A DNA stretch of 27,824 bases from Amphimedon queenslandica (GCF_000090795.2 NW_003546754.1:1-27824), one strand, 5' to 3'; shown: positions 11,101 to 21,594, counted from the first letter of the stretch. The notes: generated from the letters alone by a model not told the origin. Program-made: numbers and translations.

Positions 11101-11687
11101 GTTTATCTCAGTTTTCTTTCCAGCGTTAATCATATTTTGTGGTCTGTTCATCAATGGTCCTTATGCTCTCATCACAACTGCTGTATCTAGTGATCTTGTA
11201 TGCTCCTATTGATCCATAAGGTTTATTTTTAACTGTGATACACAGGGCACACATGAATCACTGAGAGAGAATCAGAAAGCTAAAGCAACAGTGACTGCCA
11301 TCATTGATGGTATGGGATCACTAGGAGCTGCTTTTGGACCACTAGTAACTGGATTTGTATCTGATTACTTTGTATGTTAAATATAAATTACACCCTCTTA
11401 CTGGTAATCCTTACCCATAGGGCTGGGACAGTGCATTTTATGTTCTAATGGGCTCGTGCTTCATTTCATCATTGGTAAATATTATACTGCTGGTATTAAT
11501 CAAGTATTAATTTATATTAGATGCTGAGCAGATTAGTTGTAGGCGAAGCAAGATATTTCTATAGAAAGTTTAAAACTCAGACAAAGTATAATTATAGTTC
11601 ATATTGCTTGATGTGTATTCATCCTTTTTATGCAGGAATCAGGTGTATGCTCCTAGAATAGCAAGCAAGGAGTCAACTATGATGTGA
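8198..11687 (+). CDS. SLC37A2-like: Unit D: SLC37-type sugar-phosphate/phosphate exchanger, complete
   Basis: The coding sequence is 1728 nt, giving 575 aa. Exons: 8198-8361, 8422-8503, 8696-8798, 8862-8940, 8983-9038, 9623-9723, 9771-9925, 9975-10048, 10192-10232, 10280-10381, 10428-10481, 10527-10571, 10624-10714, 10763-10837, 10892-10977, 11027-11075, 11124-11197, 11246-11371, 11421-11474, 11521-11585, 11636-11687. An in-frame ATG at 8141 exists, but the MDKKDEIEDEV start is preferred because it matches the start seen in other units. Motifs: YHMSRKPFSVV, RGLLMGVWNSHTSVGN, NGPYALITTAVSSDLGTH. Intron 5 (9039-9622) is enlarged by a ~185-bp palindromic repeat. The C-terminus has two readings: spliced, ending at 11687, or retained intron, ending at 11661. 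The central loop (exons 10-12) is unlike that of A and C. Likely an ER-type phosphate-linked antiporter, inferred from the family. Confidence 0.92.
9080..9545 (+). repeat. Palindrome-containing ~185-bp repeat in unit D intron 5
   Basis: About two degenerate units of the repeat described at 21705-22985, in the opposite orientation. The core at about 9355-9375 reads ccctgtactatagtacaggg, a perfect 20-bp palindrome. Other family motifs present include tgatacatatacatg and gagctgattcc. It does not interrupt splicing signals. Confidence 0.7.
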
Positions 11688-11826
11688 AAGATGTTTTTTA
11701 ATGTATTTGCACTGACAATTATTTTTATAAAATTATTTATATTATTTATTATGTTATGTATTAATTAACAACTGAGAAGCCACACCTTTTTACAACTGGA
11801 GAGCTAAGAGATGCAATTGAGTGATC

Positions 11827-14800
11827 ATGAGTGATGATTCATCTGTTGTGCTGTGTGAGAGAGGACGCCATCGTAAAGTGAAATGGAAGAAAGTACCTTT
11901 GGGTGCCTGGATATTGAGCTATCTCGGGATATTTAATATCTTACCAGCAAAAAGGTAATATTTTACAGCAATAGATGATCTGCTGATATTTTTATGCACA
12001 CCCACCCACAGTTACAGGCTCTACATTCTAATACTGACATTCATATGCTATGCATCATATCACATGTCAAGAAAACCTTTTAGTGTTGTTGCAGTAAGTG
12101 AATGATATCCAATGAATTTGTCATAGGCAAGAGTGAGACGAAATGAAAGGGGGCCAGGCCTCTCCCAATGAATAAGATTTCCTTGTCAATGAACAATGTG
12201 TCTACTATTAATGTAATGGAAGTGTGAATCGTTTGCAGCCTGTCTAATGCGACTGCAGGAAATGAAAATGTTTTATTAGCTCTAGCATGACTACATACTG
12301 ATGTCTATTTTTATTATATAGAGTGTCCTCGCTCCTAATTGTAATACTGTACTAGATCAAGAGAACAGCAATAGCAGTAGTAAAGTGTTATATGACCTTT
12401 ACAGTAACCCTGATGATCCCGAGTGTCACTTTGCTGAAGGCTGGCCACCATTCAGTAAGTAAATATATAGACTCGGTTTTCATCGACTTATTATTAAAAG
12501 ATGGTAGTTACTGCAAGACTATCATTGGTGCCATAGACTATGCTTGGCTTTTCACTTATGCTACTTTTATGATTGGAAGGTATATATGGAGGTTTTATGA
12601 TACTAATGCATGCTTTATTGTTTTATAGTGGTTTTATTGCTGATCGAGTCAACTTAAGATATTTCCTAACAATTGGGATGACAGGTATAATGTGTATGTA
12701 ACAATAATGGTTTCATTTATAGACAGGTAGTGGTCTTTTTGTTGGATTATTGGGTATAGCTTACTTTGCTGATATCCATAATTTGACATATTATGTCATT
12801 ACACAGATTTTTGTTGGCATTTTTGAGGTAAAATTATAATTTTGTTTTTCTCACAAGTTGAGCTAAAAACATGTTTCATAGGTGCCTTATAGCATATTGA
12901 GCAACTTTTAAAATTCATAAAAATCCAATTTTGATTGTAGTCAGCTTAAACTTTCTACACAATATAAGGACATGTATAGTGTCAGAAAAAACAAAAAAGA
13001 GAGTTCTCTCTTTTCAATTTTTGGCAAAATTTGGGCTGAGACAGTGTACTATGAGCTCTACGCCAAAATCCTGTTAAAACTCTGATTATTCTTTTTTTTA
13101 TTTTCCAGTCGACAGGTTGGCCAGCTACAGTAGCAGTAATGGGTAATTGGTTTGGTAAGAAGAACCGTGGTTTATTAATGGGTATATGGAACTCCCATGC
13201 ATCAGTTGGTAATATACTGGGAACTGCAGTTCCTTCAATATGGGGAAAGAAATGTGACCCATGGTAGATGACCATTCTCAGTATTACATAGTTTACCATC
13301 TTTATAGGGGATGGGCCTTCCTCGTTCCAGCATTTGTGATGATTGGTGCAGGATTGCTAATGTTCTTCTTCCTAGTTCTTGGTTAGTACCATTATACTTT
13401 GTACTATATTTTTATTTGACACTTAATTTAGATCCTCGTGATGTTGGCTTACCACCTCCACAGCACCATGATGAGGTATTATGAAGATATTTTTTGTGAC
13501 TTTTTTAATGTAAATGTTAGCCTATGGAACATCATTATCAATCAAATGGGAGACAATACAGTCAAGAGACCAGTTTATCCCTGGGAGATAGAACCGTGCT
13601 ATCTTCTTTATCTGGAGAAGTAATTTTCAAAATTTCTTCTATTATTATAATAGTTATTATTTATTTTGCAAGAAAATAGACAATGAAAAAACGTCACTCA
13701 TAAGCTCTGCTAGTACTAGAATACTCAATGAAGTATAAGTATAATTATTGTCAATTAATTAATTTTTTATGTGATTATAATTTCAGTCAAAGGCAAAGGC
13801 CGTCAGTCTATGGACAGCACTGACAGTACCAGTAAGTATATAATTTTTAATTCATACCCATATATACTCACTTGCATCGTTACCTTTGCAGGGTGTGATA
13901 GAGTTCTCTGTCTCTCTTTTCTTTGCAAAACTTGTCGCTTACACTTTCTTATTTTGGTTGCCATACTATGTTGCTTTTAATCGTAAGACACGGCCATTAC
14001 TGTATCATTATAGTTAATACTCATTTTTGCCAGCTATTGGTGGGCGGTATATTGGTGAACAGAAAGCCGATCTGTTAGCTACTCTTTATGATGTAGGAGG
14101 AATAATTGGTCAGTATGATTATAACTACAATTATAATACTCATTTCCCTGTCTTGTTTATAGGAGGTATAACTACTGGTGCTCTTTCTGATGTCATCAAT
14201 GCAAGAGCTATATCATGTGTCATAATGATGTACCTTGCTGTACCAACTGTAAGATGATTAGCTGAATTCCATTAATATTATTATATCTTTGCTAGTTGTT
14301 TATGTATCGTTTTGTTGGCAATGAATCAGTTGGATCTTCTATTGGTTAGTAATTATTAATGAAAAATGGACTGACCTTTTTGTATAGTTTTGATCATATT
14401 TTGTGGTCTATTCATCAATGGCCCATACGCTTTGATCACAACTGCTGTATCAAATGATCTTGTATGTTATGACTAACACAGTGACTATTAGCCATTGTGT
14501 GTATGTTGATATAGGGCACACACGAATCACTGAGAGAGAACCAGAAAGCTAAAGCAACAGTTGGTGCCATCATTGATGGTATGGGATCACTAGGAGCTGC
14601 TTTTGGACCACTAGTAACTGGATTTGTATCTGATTACTTTGTATGTTAAAGTTGCCGTTATGTTTAGAATTACATTCTAAAATATTGTTCCTTTGTATAG
14701 GGCTGGAACAGTGCATTTTATGTACTGATGTTCTCTTGTTTCATTTCATCATTGGTAAGTGATCATAGCAATGGCTGCTATTAAACTTATAACTGTGCCT

Positions 14801-14877
14801 GTTAGATGCTAACAAGACTGGTGATAAGGGAGATGCAGCATTTTTGCAGAAAGTTAAATCCAAGCGGGAAAGATTAA
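11827..14877 (+). CDS. SLC37A2-like: Unit E: SLC37-type sugar-phosphate/phosphate exchanger, complete
   Basis: Twenty exons, 1683 nt, 560 aa: 11827-11954, 12012-12093, 12322-12454, 12501-12579, 12629-12684, 12727-12827, 13109-13263, 13308-13381, 13432-13475, 13521-13619, 13673-13732, 13787-13831, 13892-13982, 14034-14108, 14163-14248, 14296-14344, 14388-14461, 14515-14640, 14701-14754, 14806-14877. Start MSDDSSVVLCERGRHRK; the nearby ATG at 11811 reaches a stop at once. Arg63 in YHMSRKPFS lies where human SLC37A4 has its essential Arg28. The GlpT-family-like motif RGLLMGIWNSHASVGN is at about 213-228. The luminal loop (exon 3) has an N-glycosylation-type NSS. The central cytosolic loop is about residues 270-352. 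Only about 140 bp separate it from unit D and 230 bp from unit F. It ends in a short basic tail (SGKD) with no dilysine retrieval signal. Function is inferred from the family. Confidence 0.93.
12840..13085 (-). repeat. Diverged palindromic repeat in unit E intron 6
   Basis: One degenerate unit of the ~185-bp repeat, in the same orientation as the 21705-22985 array (gagcaactttt, atccaattttgat, gacatgtata, ttttggcaaaatttggg, cagtgtactat). The palindromic core is broken here (gtgtactatgagctc). It sits in a different intron and the opposite orientation from the copies in units D and F, so it was inserted independently. Confidence 0.6.
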
Positions 14878-15107
14878 AGTGGTAATGCAAATCCCTTATA
14901 TTTGTAATAACAATAATAATACCTTATTATTATATAACAGACAGACATGTCTACAGTGATGCCAACAATGATCCGAGAGCATTCTTAAATCATGCTCAAC
15001 ACGAGATTTATTGTCATTTTCATTTTTTTATTTTTATTCACAATCATGAATTCCTTATTAATATTCATTGCAACAAATAATTATTGTTTATTGTCATATC
15101 TTAATTA

Positions 15108-17701
15108 ATGGCAGCTAATCAGCTTCCTTCCTCTCCTCCCGATGTAAAGTTTTGTTGTCAAAGGCCAATGGAGGCTCAAACTAAACTTGTAAAAAGAAAA
15201 CTGCCTCTGGGGGGATGGCTACTAAGCTATTTAGGTGTTTTTAGATTCAAGCCTTCGATAAGGTAAATACAATATAAACGGGCGATAGTCGCATCCTCTT
15301 CCTTTGTTCTATGTCTCCCTTCATTTCTAGTTATAGAGCTTACATTTTGATATTAACGTTTCTCTGTTATACGTCCTATCATATGTCAAGAAAACCATTT
15401 AGTGTTGTAGCGGTAAGACACTGAGAGAGAGAGGGAGAAAGTGTCAGTAAATTTAATGTGTACATCTTTTACACCTCATGCATGACCTCCACATCTAGTA
15501 CTAACAAAGATTTTTTCAATACATTGTATTATGGTCTTAAGTCTGTCGATTGACAATCGTTCACGCATACACTACTAGTGTTCATCATTATACTACAATA
15601 TAGAGCTACACAGTTTATGTTTTAGTTTGAATTATGACTTTGGCCACTGCCAGTACTATCAAACACTACGAAATTTGGCACAATTATCATCAACCTTTCC
15701 TTCTCTCTTTATTGCACATCAGAATGTCTTAGCTCCAGATTGCAATAAGCTTCCCAATGCTTCATGTGGTGGAGAAGGTGATTCTAATCTCGATCTTAGA
15801 GAAGTCAATCCATATGATTATGTTGATGGATGGCCTCCATTTAGTATGTCAATAATCTTATTACGTTATTTTGTTGTAAACAAGAGATTGTAAGTATTAT
15901 TTAATAATGTGTTCCTCTCTCTCTCAGATACTTCACATTGCAAGACTATAATAGGAGCTATTGATTATTCCTGGCTGTTTACTTATGCTGTCTTTTTGGT
16001 GCTGAGGTGAGAGAGACAGAGAGAAGAAGAGAGATGTATGGAAAGGGAGTGGTGCTATCAGGGTGTAAAATGAGATCAATTTTCTGATGATTATAAATGT
16101 TCTTATGTGTAAGTTTGATCAAAATTGGATTTTAAAAAAATTGGCCAATGACCATGGGAATATTTCGTCAAGAATGACTATGAGAGAATTCTTCATTTTT
16201 ATAATTTTTTCTGATACATATACATGTTCTTATGTTGTTTATCAAGTTTGAGCTGATTCCAATCAAATTTGGGTTTTTTATGGATTTTAAAAGTTGCTCA
16301 AAAATCGAACCAAAGTCCCTGTACTATAGTACAGGGACTTTGACCAAATTTCGTCAAAAATGACTAGGAGAGAATTCTTCATTTTAATAATTTTTTCTAA
16401 TACATATACATGTTTTAATGTTGTTTATCAAGTTTAAGCTGATTCCAATCAAATTTGGGTTTTTTATGGATTTATAAAGTTGCTCAAAAATCAAGTCAAA
16501 GTCCCTATACTATAGTACAGGGATTTTGACCAAATTTCGTCAAAAATGACTAGGAAACAATTTTCCTTTTTAAATTTTTTTTCTGATACATATACATGTT
16601 TTTATGTTGTTTATCAAGTTTAAGCTGATTCTAATCAGATTTAGATTTTTTATGAATTTTAAAAGTTTCTAAAAAATTGGGCCAAAGTCCTTGTACTGTA
16701 GTATAGGGCACTTCATCAAAAGTGGTCCAGACAGAACTCTCCATTAATAAAACCAATGAAAAAGACAAATTGGATAACAAACTACTAAATGATTGTTAAG
16801 TGCTCAATATTTGAAGAATGAAGTGCACATTTGTGCTCAATAGAAGCCATGAAATAAAATATTGGTTGGTAGGAGGTCTTATTTTTTCTTAACTCGATAA
16901 AGTATATATTATCTTTTATTTTTTATGTTACAGTGGACTCATAGCCGATCGTGTCAATCTTAGATATTTCCTAACAGTTGGAATGATAGGTATATTAATT
17001 ATTATTATTATCTATCACATGAGTTGTACCCTCCTCTCTCTGTGTTCGTAGGTAGTGGGATCTTTGTCTCACTGTTGGGTGTGGCTTATTATGCCAACGT
17101 ACATCATCTTGCTTATTTTATTTTTGTACAAATTTTTGTGGGAATTTTTGAGGTAACAATAATGATAAAATTAAATATAATCTATCACCTAACATTCTCC
17201 TTCCATGCAGTCTACAGGTTGGCCTGGTGTAGTAGCAGTAATGGGTAACTGGTTTGGTAAGAAGAACCGTGGTTTATTAATGGGTGTATGGAACTCTCAC
17301 ACATCAGTTGGTAATATACTGGGAACTGCAGTTCCTTCAATATGGGCTAGGAAAGGAAAGCCATGGTTAGCCTTTTAATTACAATATTATTTTTCTGTCA
17401 TTATATTTATAAAGTCTTGTGTCTCTTTTTGTAGGGGATGGTCATTTTTAGTGCCTGGTTTAGTGATGATTGTGATGGGAATTGTAATATTCTTATTTTT
17501 AATAGTTGGTATGCATGTCATGCATGCTCCTACACATACGTCTAATTATTACATTGTTGCTGTTCATTTTTTGCAGTCCATGTAACTATGTTTGCATATT
17601 GTATTACATGTAGCATTTACACTGTAAATGTGTTTTTATTTATTTTTTTCAGATCCTGCTCATGTTGGTTTGCCACCTCCTAAACATCATTTGGTAAGAC
17701 A

Positions 17702-17751
<50 letters not shown>

Positions 17752-18333
17752 ATCTATCTTTTTCTTTTATGATAAATATTTTTCTAGGAGTCTGCTTCTC
17801 GTGAGGAGGAAGACAGAGGAGGAGGGGGAGAGGGAGAAGAAAGGTATAATTCTAATGGCATTGAGTCACTTGAGATGAAGGACAGAACACACACGGTACA
17901 TTCATTAATTTGTTTGTAATTTTATACTTGGTATTACATTTTTGTTGAACCATCTCATCCTTTCTCTCTCCTTCCTCCCCCCTCTCACTCTCTCTCTCCC
18001 TCTCCCCCCTCTCTCTCCCCCCTCTCTCTCTCCCCCTTCTATCTCTCCCCCCTCTCTCTCCCTCCCTCCCTCTCCCTCTCTCTTTAGGCTAAGAAAGATG
18101 GTAAGAGTGAAGATGAAGGTGATGATGCTACTACCGACAATGAAGCTAATGGTAACAATGAAACGTCTGATTTGATTAGTCGTAGCCATGAAAAGAAGCA
18201 ATCATTAAAAGTTAGATTGATACTATATATCATATCCTTTTATTCTTTTCTTTCTCTCATTTTCTATTCCCAGAGTTTCTTTAATCGCAAAGGAAACGCC
18301 ATTAGCTTGCTTGGGGCTCTAAAAATACCAGTA

Positions 18334-18369
<36 letters not shown>

Positions 18370-19523
18370 TTATTTATTTTATTATTTTTAGGGAGTGATA
18401 GAATTTGCTCTAGCCCTCTTTTTTGCGAAGCTGGTAGCCTATACATTTCTCTTTTGGCTCCCATATTACGTTGCTTTTCATCGTAAGATAAAAGTGCACT
18501 AAATACTAACATAATACTCTTTACCCTCCCTCTCTCTCACTCTCCCTATAGCTATTGATGGTAGCTGTGTAGGTAACCAGAAAGCCGATCTATTGGCTAC
18601 TCTATATGATGTAGGAGGAATAATTGGTCAGTCTGATTATAATTACAATTATAATACTCATTTCCCTGTCTCATTTATAGGAGGTATAACTACTGGTGCT
18701 CTTTCTGATGTCATCAATGCAAGAGCTATATCATGTGTCATAATGATGTACCTTGCTGTACCAACTGTAAAATTAATTTTTAATAATAAACAATAATTTA
18801 TATTAATTTTATAGCTTTTCCTGTATCGATATGTGAGCCATGTATCATTAGGAGCTACTATTAGTAAGTCTATAGTCACGTAACTTTAAAAGAATCTATT
18901 TATCACAATATTTACTTTATCTATTTTATACTGTAGCTTTAATACTACTGAGTGGCCTATTTATCAATGGCCCATATGCTTTGATCACAACTGCTGTATC
19001 AAATGATCTTGTATGTTATGACTAACACAGTGACTATTAGCCATTGTGTGTGTGTGTGTTGGTATAGGGCACACACGAGTCACTGAGAGAGAACCAGAAA
19101 GCTAAAGCAACAGTTGGTGCTATCATTGATGGTATGGGATCACTAGGAGCTGCTTTTGGACCACTAGTAACTGGATTTGTATCTGATTACTTTGTATGTT
19201 GTTGTTTCGTTGTTTATTATAAATATATATATATATATTTTGTGTTGATAGGGATGGGACAGTGCGTTTATCGTATTAATGGTAGCTTGCTTCTTGTCAT
19301 CATTGGTAAGTTAATCTTCAATTAGTAATTGATATTCATTTAAATGCATTTGACTTCTACCATGCATACTATTTAGATGCTCTCCAGATTACTATCGAAA
19401 GAAATTGCATCCCTCTACCGTTCAGCAAAAAGTTTTATCCAGAAAAAATTTTATCACAGGTATTCTTTAATGTGTGGATATTATTATATTGATGATATTA
19501 TTTTTAGGCATACTCTTAATTAA
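15108..19523 (+). CDS. SLC37A2-like: Unit F: SLC37-type sugar-phosphate/phosphate exchanger with long acidic loop
   Basis: The most diverged unit; 1806 nt, 601 aa. Exons: 15108-15262, 15331-15412, 15723-15843, 15928-16006, 16934-16989, 17052-17152, 17211-17365, 17435-17508, 17653-17693, 17788-17895, 18088-18210, 18274-18330, 18392-18482, 18552-18626, 18681-18766, 18815-18863, 18937-19010, 19068-19193, 19252-19305, 19377-19459, 19508-19523. Start MAANQLPSSPPDVKF. Family motifs: YHMSRKPFSVV, RGLLMGVWNSHTSVGN, NGPYALITTAVSNDLGTH. The exon 10-11 loop is longer and more charged than in the other units, with stretches rich in E, D, G and K (EEEDRGGGGEGEE). Exon 14 has IDGSCVGNQKADLL where the other units read IGGRYIG(E/D)QKADLL or close to it. 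Intron 5 is swollen by tandem repeats and intron 10 by a pyrimidine tract. The last intron (19460-19507) is open in frame, so retention only adds residues. Function is inferred from the family. Confidence 0.92.
16070..16745 (+). repeat. Tandem ~185-bp palindromic repeat in unit F intron 5
   Basis: Three to four tandem units. The palindromic cores gtactatagtac fall near 16320 and 16506 and a degraded one near 16694, giving spacings of about 185-188 bp. The orientation is the same as in unit D intron 5. The intron reaches about 930 bp, against 45-100 bp for most introns here. Confidence 0.8.
17701..17750. repeat. (CT)n microsatellite at start of unit F intron 9
   Basis: A near-perfect run of TC dinucleotides begins just after the intron 9 donor. 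It is a simple repeat close to the splice site. Confidence 0.9.
17955..18087. repeat. Polypyrimidine tract in unit F intron 10
   Basis: About 130 bases of almost pure C and T on the + strand (ccctctctct-type blocks) run up to the exon 11 acceptor. Open frames on both strands across this tract are low-complexity artefacts. The mirror-like pyrimidine blocks could form triplex DNA. Confidence 0.85.
18331..18391. repeat. (ATT)n microsatellite forming unit F intron 12
   Basis: The whole 61-bp intron between exons 12 and 13 is made of att repeats and T-rich sequence, with gtaatt donor and tttttag acceptor. Confidence 0.85.
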
Positions 19524-20185
19524 AATATTATGAGCCATCACGTGCAGTCATGCTGTAATTCTTTTTCTTATCTCCTTTGATGCTTCATGTATTTTGATGT
19601 AACTATGATAAATTATGATTGTCATTTTAAGAGTTATTATTTATTTGTCATTCCTCCGCATTAGTTTATGATATCCTTTTACTTTGTACAGTAATAATTA
19701 CACTGGAATTTGTCAGTTATCAAAGTCTCGCTGAAAACATTTTAAGTGCTTGCACTAAATTTCATATTTGCCTTGATATTAAAATGCGTATTTTGTGTCA
19801 TTTGATTGAAAGTAATATTGGCATAATTGAAGTGTTTTAGGAGTTGTTGATGCATATAGTATAGACTTTTTAAATGGATATTTCTTCACCTAATCTGATA
19901 GCTGTTCTTATTTTACAATATCTTGTCAGCAATACCTTCATCCCACACTCATTTGATCCTGGACTTATGCTTTCATCACGATCCACTTGTAACGCTAGAT
20001 AATAACAAATAACAAATTAGTTCAGTGTTTGTGTCCATAATGATGCATGCCAGTGGTTGGCTCAAATAGCAAGCCCTAATCTTTTATATGACAACACTTT
20101 CCTTATTCACTCTCAGTTTACTCTCCTCTTCAGTCCCTAATACTCCTCTCTATCTGCTGCTCTAGCTTCTTCTCTCATTGAGTCA
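19524..20185. other. Intergenic spacer between the SLC37 array and the protease gene
   Basis: An AT-rich spacer that must hold the unit F 3' end and the protease gene promoter. The last ~80 bp before 20186 are pyrimidine-rich. No RNA gene, conserved exon or clear TATA box was recognised. Confidence 0.55.
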
Positions 20186-21436
20186 ATGGGTAACCATTCT
20201 TCTAATCTTCTCCGTGATGCTGTCTTTGGCTCAAGCCTCTCTCCTACCTCATCATCTCGGGATGAGAGGATACAAGTAAGTGAACCAAGCTCTCCGCCAT
20301 ATTGCTGGACTTGTCAGCTACTCATTGAGAGCAAGAGGGGGAACAAGTACACAGCTAATGGAGTCAAAATAAACATCACCCCCTCCACCGGGTCCCAGGT
20401 TATACTAACCAGTGGCCACTCTATTTTTACCGATGGGGCCTACGCTAAAAAGATAACGGTTCGCTTTCCGGCCTCAAATCACAAAGAGACTTTTGTAGTG
20501 TCCGAGAAACAGATGTGGGCATCGCCTCAGTACATAAAAACAAGTCGACCAATGTATGATTATGGGTTTATCCTCCTCCCTGGCGAGAGCAATGAAGGAT
20601 TCGGCTGGACTACACTTCTAAGCAATGAAGAAATGATGGGACGGCCACTGACCACTTGTGGATACCCAGCTGATGATCCGAACTCAAACCTATGGATCAC
20701 TGGAGGCGGAGTGGAGAAAATATCCCAAGAGCACATTCATTACATGCAGGACTCTCTGGGGACCGGGAGTGGGAGCCCAGTCTACACTTGGTACAAAGGC
20801 TACTGGACTATTGTGGGCATACAGTGCTTTGGTGGCGTGTTCAATACTGCAGTGAGACTCAATTCTGAGATGATGCACGAAATAATGAGAGAGTTAAAAC
20901 ACACGACTAGTTATACCATACAGCCACAGACACTCACAGATCTCTACCTCACCAAAACAACCAATTCCTCAGATGAATCTACCAGTAGTCCACAAAGCAG
21001 CCTGCAGGCTACTGGTGGTGTATTGTGCAAGACCACTGGAGAGCCATTTGATATATTCCCACTCCAGATACAACAAGGCACTAATGCTGACACTATAAAG
21101 AGAGATCCTGTTATAGTCAAAGGTCTTAGCCTCTATACTGATGCATCCTTTGAAGACAGCAATAATAGATCCACTTCTTCTGCTCCTCTTCCTGTCTTTA
21201 GCGTTAAGAATGAGTTCACTGATCCAGTGGTTGGCAACTTGCACAATTATTATTTCATTCACACTCACAAGGACGAAGGGAATGGGGAGACCGTTTCGTT
21301 TGAGTCAGTGACAGCCGAAGGGATATATCTATCAACGGATAAATCAGGATTCATCAAGCACATTAATATACACAGAGATAGCAAGCCTGGGCCGTACGAG
21401 AGGTTCTTTCTCCAATCCGTTAAACTTCAAAAATAA
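20186..21436 (+). CDS. Intronless V8/trypsin-like serine protease with C-terminal beta-trefoil-like region
   Basis: 416 aa, a single exon among multi-exon neighbours, with more G+C than its flanks. Residues 1-35 are Ser-rich without a signal peptide; MGNHSS fits the N-myristoylation pattern (Gly2, Ser6). Residues ~40-235 look like a PA-clan S1B protease of glutamyl-endopeptidase type: LTSGHSIF gives His78, YDYGFILLP gives Asp125, GTGSGSPVY gives nucleophile Ser195 with its oxyanion glycine, and TCGYPAD resembles the GYP motif of V8-like enzymes. All three triad residues are present, so activity is plausible. A Ser/Thr-rich linker (~255-275) leads to residues ~280-416, where SFESVTAEGIYLST resembles the interleukin-1 signature with Glu in place of Pro. 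A beta-trefoil is therefore possible but unproven. A likely poly(A) signal AATAAA lies at 21589-21594. An intracellular, membrane-tethered location is inference. Confidence 0.85.
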   Translation: MGNHSSNLLRDAVFGSSLSPTSSSRDERIQVSEPSSPPYCWTCQLLIESKRGNKYTANGVKINITPSTGSQVILTSGHSIFTDGAYAKKITVRFPASNHKETFVVSEKQMWASPQYIKTSRPMYDYGFILLPGESNEGFGWTTLLSNEEMMGRPLTTCGYPADDPNSNLWITGGGVEKISQEHIHYMQDSLGTGSGSPVYTWYKGYWTIVGIQCFGGVFNTAVRLNSEMMHEIMRELKHTTSYTIQPQTLTDLYLTKTTNSSDESTSSPQSSLQATGGVLCKTTGEPFDIFPLQIQQGTNADTIKRDPVIVKGLSLYTDASFEDSNNRSTSSAPLPVFSVKNEFTDPVVGNLHNYYFIHTHKDEGNGETVSFESVTAEGIYLSTDKSGFIKHINIHRDSKPGPYERFFLQSVKLQK

Positions 21437-21588
21437 CTAACATAGCTCGGCATGCATGAAACTTGAGAATTTTAATTTATTAATTTACCGGTATTTGCTT
21501 TATTATTTTTATTGTAAAATGTCTTTACTAAATATTAACAGACTCTGATTGCATCCGAAAAGCCGATTAGAAAAATGTCTTTGATTAG

Positions 21589-21594
21589 AATAAA
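21589..21594 (+). terminator. Candidate poly(A) signal of the protease gene
   Basis: AATAAA lies about 150 bp after the stop codon of the intronless protease gene. It is the canonical polyadenylation hexamer in an AT-rich 3' region; use is not proven. Confidence 0.45.

Noticed and set aside
17905..18201. Arg/Glu/Gly-rich minus-strand open frame and overlapping Ser/Pro/Leu-rich plus-strand frame
   Set aside because: Both come from the low-complexity pyrimidine tract in unit F intron 10 and overlap real exons in another frame.
1..19523. CRISPR-like or operon-type system explaining the repeats
   Set aside because: The repeats are 185-bp satellites, MITEs and microsatellites within intron-bearing genes; nothing is prokaryotic.
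20969..21268. 99-codon minus-strand open frame within the protease gene
   Set aside because: Antisense shadow of a gene with a complete catalytic triad on the plus strand.
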